This document shows, in pieces, positions 39,582-43,954 of a stretch of DNA of 43,954 nt. The position numbers were made by a program, and so were the translations under genes. A model generated the notes under the pieces. That model was not told where the DNA came from and searched no databases. It saw nothing but the letters and a program-made list of their open reading frames with translations. Source of the DNA: Opitutales bacterium (GTDB taxonomy: Bacteria > Verrucomicrobiota > Verrucomicrobiia > Opitutales > Oceanipulchritudinaceae); assembly GCA_020831485.1 (NCBI GenBank), contig JAFIGG010000028.1, forward strand, positions 1 through 43,954, written 5' to 3'. Position 1 is the stretch's first letter. The number at the start of each line of letters is the position of its first letter.

Positions 39582-42029
39582 TCAAGCGCCTCTCAGCTCC
39601 ATTCCGTCCTGACGGGCCACCGCCTTCTGGATACGGTCGAAGACTTCGTTGACCTCTTTATCCGTGAGGGTGCGATCGGTGCTGCGAAAAGTGAAGGCAC
39701 AGGCGATGGACTTGGATTCCTCAGCCACGCCCTTGCCACTGTAAACGTCAAATACGTCAACCGACTCCAGCTCAATGTGCTTACCGCATTCCTTACGCGC
39801 CAGGCGTTCGAGTGTCGAACGGACCTTACCTGCGGGGAGCTCTTTGGGGACCACAACGGCGAGGTCGCGTACGGTCGGCGGGAATGCGCTGAAAGGCTTG
39901 TAGCTTTTGCGTTTTTTACCGCGCTTGAGGAAGTCTGGTCGACAGGTCACCAGGCCGGCGTAGACCCGGCCAGTGATGTCCCATTGCTGAGTCATCACCG
40001 GATTGAGCAAGCCGGCGCGGGCTTGGAAGCCCATGCGGAAGTTGCCCAGTTCGGCGGCGTGGCCGTCCTGCCACGCATTCTCACCCTGAATCGGCACAAA
40101 CGCGTCAGTGGTCATCTGCACTCCGGCCTTGGCCAGGAGGTCCAGCACCAGGCGGGAAAGGTGGTAAAAGTCCGTCGACTCACGCGCCTTCCAAAGTGGC
40201 TGATCGGTTTCCAGAATCACAAAGCTGATGCTTACCATCTCGTAAATTCGGCCGTTCTCCTCGCGGAAAACCCGACCGGTCTCAAAGAGCTGGCGGGGAT
40301 TGTTGTGGCGGGACTGATTGAGTGCTAGTGCATCGAGTAATCCGGGAATCAGCGAAGGGCGCAGGTGCGAAGCGTCATTGGACAGCGGATTGGTCAATTT
40401 CAGCGCTGAGGCCGATATATTGGTGTACCATTGCCGCAGCTCCCCTTCGTTGCGCAGGCTGTAATGCAGGGCTTCGTTGAATCCGCGTCCCGAAAGGAGT
40501 GCGTTCGCAGCCTGAATGAATTGTGGCACTGGGTCGTCCTCAGCCAGCAAGCCAGCCGGACGCACGCGCGCCTTCGGAATCTTGTCGCAGCCGTAGATGC
40601 GGAGAAACTCCTCCACCAGGTCGATGGGACGATAGAGGTCGAGGCGATAGCTCGGGATACCTACCCGAAACTGTATGTTGCCATCGTCATCGTAGCCGTT
40701 CTCGCGCACATCCAGCTCGAGTGCCGACAAAGTCTCATCGATATCCTTGTCGCTGACCTCAAAACCGAGACGCTCGCGGATGAACTGTCCGGAAATCTCA
40801 ATTTCCTTCTCCACCGAAGGCGCCTCCCCAAAAACAACCGGAGGCCCCATCAATTCGCCATCGGCAAGTTGCAGGATCAGGCTCAGGCAGCGCAGTGCAG
40901 CGTATTCGACGCCTTTTGGATCCACTCCGCGCTCAAAGCGGTAGGAACTGTCCGTAGACAGCCCGAGGCGCCGGGCAGTGCGGCGAACCGAAGAGGGCTC
41001 AAAATAAGCGGCTTCGAGAAAGATATTCTCGGTGGTCTGGTCCACTTCTGCATCCACCGCACCCATAACTCCGGCAATGACGAGCCCACGTTCACAGTCG
41101 GCGATGACCATCATCGAAGGATCCAGCTCGCGCTGTTTATCGTCGAGCGTCACCAGTTTCTCGCCGCGGTGTGCGGGCCGCACGACGATGCGCCCGCCAC
41201 GGACCTTCGAGGCATCGAAGGCGTGCAAGGGCTGACCGGTCTCGTGAAGGACAAAGTTGGTGATGTCTACAATATTGTTGATCGGACGCAGGCCAATGGC
41301 CTTGAGGCGTTTCTTCAACCAGTCCGGACTCTCCGCTACGCGGACGTTCTTGACCGAATAGCCGCGGTAATGCGGACACAACTCGGGCACTTCGGAACTC
41401 ACCTCTCCGACAAGGCTGCCGCGGGTCGCTTCGTTGAAGTTGACCGTGATCTCAGGGTAATTTAGGTCGCGGCGAAACCAGGCGGCCATCTCGCGGGCGA
41501 TGCCGATGTGGCTGAGGGCATCCGGACGGTTCGGGGTGACCTCGACATCGAAAATAACATCACTATCGGCAAATACCTTTTCCACCGGAGTGCCGATTTC
41601 GGGCCTACCCTCCAGAATGGAGATACCCGCATGGTCTTCGCCCATACCCAGCTCGCGTTCGGAGCACATCATGCCCTCCGAGGCGACGCCGCGCAGTTTG
41701 GACTTCTTTATCTCGAAGTCTCCGGGTAGTACGGCACCCGGCAGGGCGACTATGACACGATCGTTCTGCTTGAAATTCTTTGCCCCGCATACGATGGTGC
41801 GCGGCTCGCCGTCGTCGACCCTGACCTGACAGACCGACAGGCGGTCGGCATTCGGGTGCTGTTCGTAGGAGAGGATCTCGCCGACGACCACATGCTCCAG
41901 CGGTGGCAAGCCGGTTTGCTCGACGCCTTCGACCTCGAAGCCGACCATAGTCAAAGCGTGTGAAATGTCGTCGACCGTGATATCACTCAGGTCGACGTAT
42001 TCTTGAAGCCAGTTTAAACTGATTTTCAT
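39582..42029 (-). CDS. pheT: Phenylalanyl-tRNA synthetase beta subunit
   Basis: The 815-residue beta chain of the (alpha-beta)2 enzyme has an EMAP-II-like tRNA-binding domain at ~40-150 (VVGEILSYEQHPNADRL) and B3/B4 editing domains at ~205-375. The B5 domain lies at ~400-475, the catalytic-like core at ~480-690, and an FDX-ACB anticodon-binding domain at ~720-815. The N-terminus MKISLNWLQEYVDL is standard. It starts 32 bp after the pheS stop, forming the usual pheST pair. Confidence 0.96.
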   Translation of the reverse strand: MKISLNWLQEYVDLSDITVDDISHALTMVGFEVEGVEQTGLPPLEHVVVGEILSYEQHPNADRLSVCQVRVDDGEPRTIVCGAKNFKQNDRVIVALPGAVLPGDFEIKKSKLRGVASEGMMCSERELGMGEDHAGISILEGRPEIGTPVEKVFADSDVIFDVEVTPNRPDALSHIGIAREMAAWFRRDLNYPEITVNFNEATRGSLVGEVSSEVPELCPHYRGYSVKNVRVAESPDWLKKRLKAIGLRPINNIVDITNFVLHETGQPLHAFDASKVRGGRIVVRPAHRGEKLVTLDDKQRELDPSMMVIADCERGLVIAGVMGAVDAEVDQTTENIFLEAAYFEPSSVRRTARRLGLSTDSSYRFERGVDPKGVEYAALRCLSLILQLADGELMGPPVVFGEAPSVEKEIEISGQFIRERLGFEVSDKDIDETLSALELDVRENGYDDDGNIQFRVGIPSYRLDLYRPIDLVEEFLRIYGCDKIPKARVRPAGLLAEDDPVPQFIQAANALLSGRGFNEALHYSLRNEGELRQWYTNISASALKLTNPLSNDASHLRPSLIPGLLDALALNQSRHNNPRQLFETGRVFREENGRIYEMVSISFVILETDQPLWKARESTDFYHLSRLVLDLLAKAGVQMTTDAFVPIQGENAWQDGHAAELGNFRMGFQARAGLLNPVMTQQWDITGRVYAGLVTCRPDFLKRGKKRKSYKPFSAFPPTVRDLAVVVPKELPAGKVRSTLERLARKECGKHIELESVDVFDVYSGKGVAEESKSIACAFTFRSTDRTLTDKEVNEVFDRIQKAVARQDGMELRGA

Positions 42030-42061
42030 GGAAACTGAATCTGCTGTGTAGGTTTGGCGCT

Positions 42062-43102
42062 TCAGGAGAACTGAGACAGAAGCCGCAGGTCGTTTTGATA
42101 GAGGTAACGGATGTCGTCGACCCCGTAGAGGGTCATCGCAATGCGCTCAATGCCGAGGCCAAAGGCGTAGCCGCTCCAGATATTCGGATCGTAGCCCATT
42201 TCCTCAAAAACCGCTGGGTCGACCATGCCGCAACCCATGATCTCCATCCAGTCGGAGCCCACCTTACCCAGGTGGCCAACCTTGAAATCGACCTCGAAGC
42301 TGGGTTCGGTATAGCTGAAATAGTGCGGACGAAAGCGAATTTCCGCATCCGGGCCCAGAAGCGAGCGAAACAGATAGTCGAGGTCAGCCTTGAGGTCCTT
42401 CACGGTGACCCCCTTGTCGACATACAGCGCCTCGATCTGGTGGAAGTTCGCCGAGTGGGTCGCGTCTGCAGTGTCGCGGCGAAAACAGCGTCCGGGAGCA
42501 ATGATGCGGATCGGCGGTTGCTGCTGGAGCATGGTGCGAATCTGCACGCTGCTGGTGTGCGTGCGCAACAGGTAGCGCTCGTCCTCCTTGCGCTCGACGT
42601 TGCCGATCTTGGCATCGCTGTCCAAATAGTAGGTGTCCTGCAAATCCCGCGCCGGGTGATCCTGAGGCGTATTGAGGGCGTCAAAGCAGTAGTATTCGGT
42701 CTCGATTTCGGTGCCGTCAGCGACCACAAACCCGATCTTGCGCAGCACCGAGGCAATTTCATCGCGCACTTGAGTCAGCAGGTGCAAGCTGCCCGGACCA
42801 GCGTCTGGAGACGGCAGGGTCGGATCAATAGGAGGCCCAATCAAGGCCGCGAGGCGCTCCTTTTCGAGGCGTTCCAACACCTTGTCGTACTGCTCCTGCA
42901 GGGCATTTTTATACTGATTGATCAGTTTGCCGGCCTTGGGTCGCTCTTCGGGAGCAAGCTTACCAATTTGCTTAGTGATCGCGGTGAAACTGCCATTCGG
43001 CCCGGAAACCCGGGCCTTGAACTGCTCAAATTCCGCGGCGGTGCGGATACCTTCAATATCCTTACCTACCTGCTCCAGTATTGCTTTGAGATCGTCTTCC
43101 AT
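42062..43102 (-). CDS. pheS: Phenylalanyl-tRNA synthetase alpha subunit
   Basis: This 346-residue catalytic chain has a coiled-coil N-terminal part (~1-95) followed by a class II synthetase core. Motif 2 is in the CFRRDTADATHSANFHQIEALYVD block (~208-231), and motif 3 is GYAFGLGIERIAMTLYGVDDIR near 310-330. FSYTEPSFEVDF is the Phe-pocket region. It lies downstream of rpmI-rplT, an order common in bacteria, but a terminator-like hairpin intervenes, so expression may be attenuated or independently started. Confidence 0.96.
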   Translation of the reverse strand: MEDDLKAILEQVGKDIEGIRTAAEFEQFKARVSGPNGSFTAITKQIGKLAPEERPKAGKLINQYKNALQEQYDKVLERLEKERLAALIGPPIDPTLPSPDAGPGSLHLLTQVRDEIASVLRKIGFVVADGTEIETEYYCFDALNTPQDHPARDLQDTYYLDSDAKIGNVERKEDERYLLRTHTSSVQIRTMLQQQPPIRIIAPGRCFRRDTADATHSANFHQIEALYVDKGVTVKDLKADLDYLFRSLLGPDAEIRFRPHYFSYTEPSFEVDFKVGHLGKVGSDWMEIMGCGMVDPAVFEEMGYDPNIWSGYAFGLGIERIAMTLYGVDDIRYLYQNDLRLLSQFS

Positions 43103-43157
43103 AGTGCTGGGGAAATAAAAGAAACAAGCTGCGCTGAATGCGCGTTGTAATCAAACA

Positions 43158-43191
43158 AAAAGCCCTCGTTCCGAAAGGAACGAAGGCTTTT
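43158..43191 (-). terminator. Intrinsic terminator or attenuator between rplT and pheS
   Basis: Arms 43158-43172 and 43177-43191 pair over about 14 positions with one mismatch and a GAAA/TTTC loop, the core being CGTTCC/GGAACG. On the minus strand the stem is followed by TTTTTGTTT. It should stop rplT transcripts and may act as an attenuator for pheST. Confidence 0.8.
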
Positions 43192-43214
43192 GAAAAATTC
43201 AGTTAATCGACCAA

Positions 43215-43574
43215 TCAGGCCTTCACTTCCGGGCGAACCTTCTCGATCAGGGCCTTAAAGGCTTCCGGATCGTGAATTGCCAGTTCCGACAGGGCCTTGC
43301 GGTCCATTTCGATTCCGGCGTTCTTGAGACCATTCATGAAGCGGCTGTAGGAAATGCCCTCTGCGCGGCAGGCGGCATTGATACGGACGATCCACAGTCT
43401 GCGGAATTCGCGCTTTTTGTTGCGACGGTCGCGGTAAGCATAGGCACCGGCGCGGGCTACAGCCTGTTTGGCGTAGCGATAGAGACGGCTGGCGTTACCG
43501 AAGTAACCCTTGGCCTCGCGTTTGACGCGCTGGTGGCGCTTGCGGGTCGCTGCAGTGTTTCGTGTTTTAGGCAT
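43215..43574 (-). CDS. rplT: 50S ribosomal protein L20
   Basis: The 119-residue, strongly basic protein of the large subunit is needed early in assembly and represses the rpmI-rplT operon in several bacteria. The family pattern is clear: RHQRVKREAKGYFGNASRLYR at ~13-33 and RRNKKREFRRLWIVRINAACR at ~50-70. It lies 82 bp after rpmI and is followed by an intrinsic terminator before pheS. Confidence 0.97.
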   Translation of the reverse strand: MPKTRNTAATRKRHQRVKREAKGYFGNASRLYRYAKQAVARAGAYAYRDRRNKKREFRRLWIVRINAACRAEGISYSRFMNGLKNAGIEMDRKALSELAIHDPEAFKALIEKVRPEVKA

Positions 43575-43656
43575 GTTATATAATTAAGTTTCGGGCCGCC
43601 GGGTCGCCTTGAGGAATCACCCGGCACAGCCAATTAATATCGAAGCCGAAGGGCTA

Positions 43657-43851
43657 TTAGAACTTGTTCGGGCAACCGATTTTGACAAACCGGGTAACGC
43701 CAGCGGAACAAGCCTGATCCTGGCTCATTGAACGCTTTTGTTTCACCGATTTGTTGCGCAAAAAGTGGCGCTTGCCGGGCTTGCGCCGGAGCACCTTGCC
43801 GGTACCGGTTACCTTGAACTTCTTGGCAATTGATTTACGTGTCTTGATCAT
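43657..43851 (-). CDS. rpmI: 50S ribosomal protein L35
   Basis: The 64-residue basic protein starts at the ATG at 43851 (MIKTRKSIAKKFKVTGTGK); a TTG farther upstream would add only six unlike residues. The family signature KVLRRKPGKRHFLRNKS is present. The C-terminus after RSMSQDQACSAG is cysteine-containing and a little longer than usual. It precedes rplT as in nearly all bacteria; the expected infC would lie beyond the end of the window. Confidence 0.94.
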   Translation of the reverse strand: MIKTRKSIAKKFKVTGTGKVLRRKPGKRHFLRNKSVKQKRSMSQDQACSAGVTRFVKIGCPNKF

Positions 43852-43926
43852 GAGAAAGCCGACCAGCAAAGCAGATTGGCTGGCCTTGTAAAGGAGAAAA
43901 TCGGGATTGAAAGGATTCAGAGATTT

Positions 43927-43947
43927 GGGTGGACGAGGCGTCCACCC
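43927..43947. repeat. Perfect 9-bp stem hairpin, ACG-AGG-CGT class, third copy
   Basis: GGGTGGACG (43927-43935), AGG and CGTCCACCC (43939-43947). It resembles the hairpins at 6908 and 24344 in having ACG-AGG(G)-CGT at the tip, and it uses the GTGGAC word of the nonamer array at 22901. It lies upstream of rpmI at the window edge. Confidence 0.55.
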
Positions 43948-43954
43948 TCCCGGG

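Noticed and set aside
42095-43150. 351-codon + strand frame over pheS
   Set aside because: It is an antisense shadow of a clearly conserved gene.

Overview
The window looks like a chromosomal segment of a Gram-negative bacterium of the Verrucomicrobiota, probably a marine Opitutae-type lineage. This is an inference from several features: lipoboxes and Sec signals, abundant dispersed palindromic repeats between genes, an aromatic-rich C-terminal module on a secreted protein, and an Rhs/YD-repeat locus. Most housekeeping genes are moderately GC-rich. The stretch around 14.2-17.3 kb is visibly AT-richer and behaves as accessory DNA. No tRNA, rRNA, CRISPR array, transposase or phage gene was seen.

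Layout. (1) 0.2-8.5 kb: ychF on the + strand faces a tightly packed six-gene minus-strand operon (cyclophilin lipoprotein, RNA methyltransferase-like protein, small unknown, phosphatidylserine decarboxylase, CBS/DUF294 protein, DnaQ-like exonuclease). It is followed by lysine 2,3-aminomutase divergent from an ArsR-type regulator. (2) 8.5-13.8 kb: a cluster of GTAG-flanked palindromes, then an envelope cluster with a lipoprotein alpha/beta hydrolase carrying an apparent Cys nucleophile, a YD-repeat-like exported protein, and an O-antigen-ligase-like membrane protein that seems to lack its N-terminal half. (3) 13.8-22.8 kb: the most unusual part. Four octamer-period repeat arrays surround small secreted unknown proteins. 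Next to them lie an orphan Rhs C-terminal module and a full-length 1333-residue Rhs protein. A 48-residue membrane protein overlaps the rhs stop codon, a membrane-anchored protein lies just upstream of rhs, and a divergent LuxR-type regulator with a degenerate receiver follows. (4) 23-24.3 kb: an unknown gene and a VapBC-like toxin-antitoxin pair preceded by two perfect 17-bp palindromes. (5) 24.4-29.5 kb: a six-gene operon lutA-lutB-lutC-manC-ruvX-truA with stop/start overlaps. (6) 29.6-36.8 kb: a receiver-only response regulator, cysH divergent from a siroheme-type methyltransferase, mgtE, a YihY-type membrane protein, a BaiN-like flavoprotein and a secreted protein. (7) 37.1-43.9 kb, all minus strand: rpmI-rplT, terminator, pheS-pheT, fabG-acpP, terminator, fabF.

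How the pieces may work together. The Rhs region reads as a polymorphic-toxin locus with a spare tip cassette. About 500 bp encoding the conserved Rhs core is duplicated in tandem 1125 bp apart. Each copy is followed by a different tip, and each tip by a different candidate immunity gene. Recombination between the copies would swap the tip and delete the old tip together with its 48-residue partner. The cysH/cobA pair fits assimilatory sulfate reduction, the lut genes fit lactate oxidation, and fabG-acpP-fabF are core fatty-acid synthesis genes.
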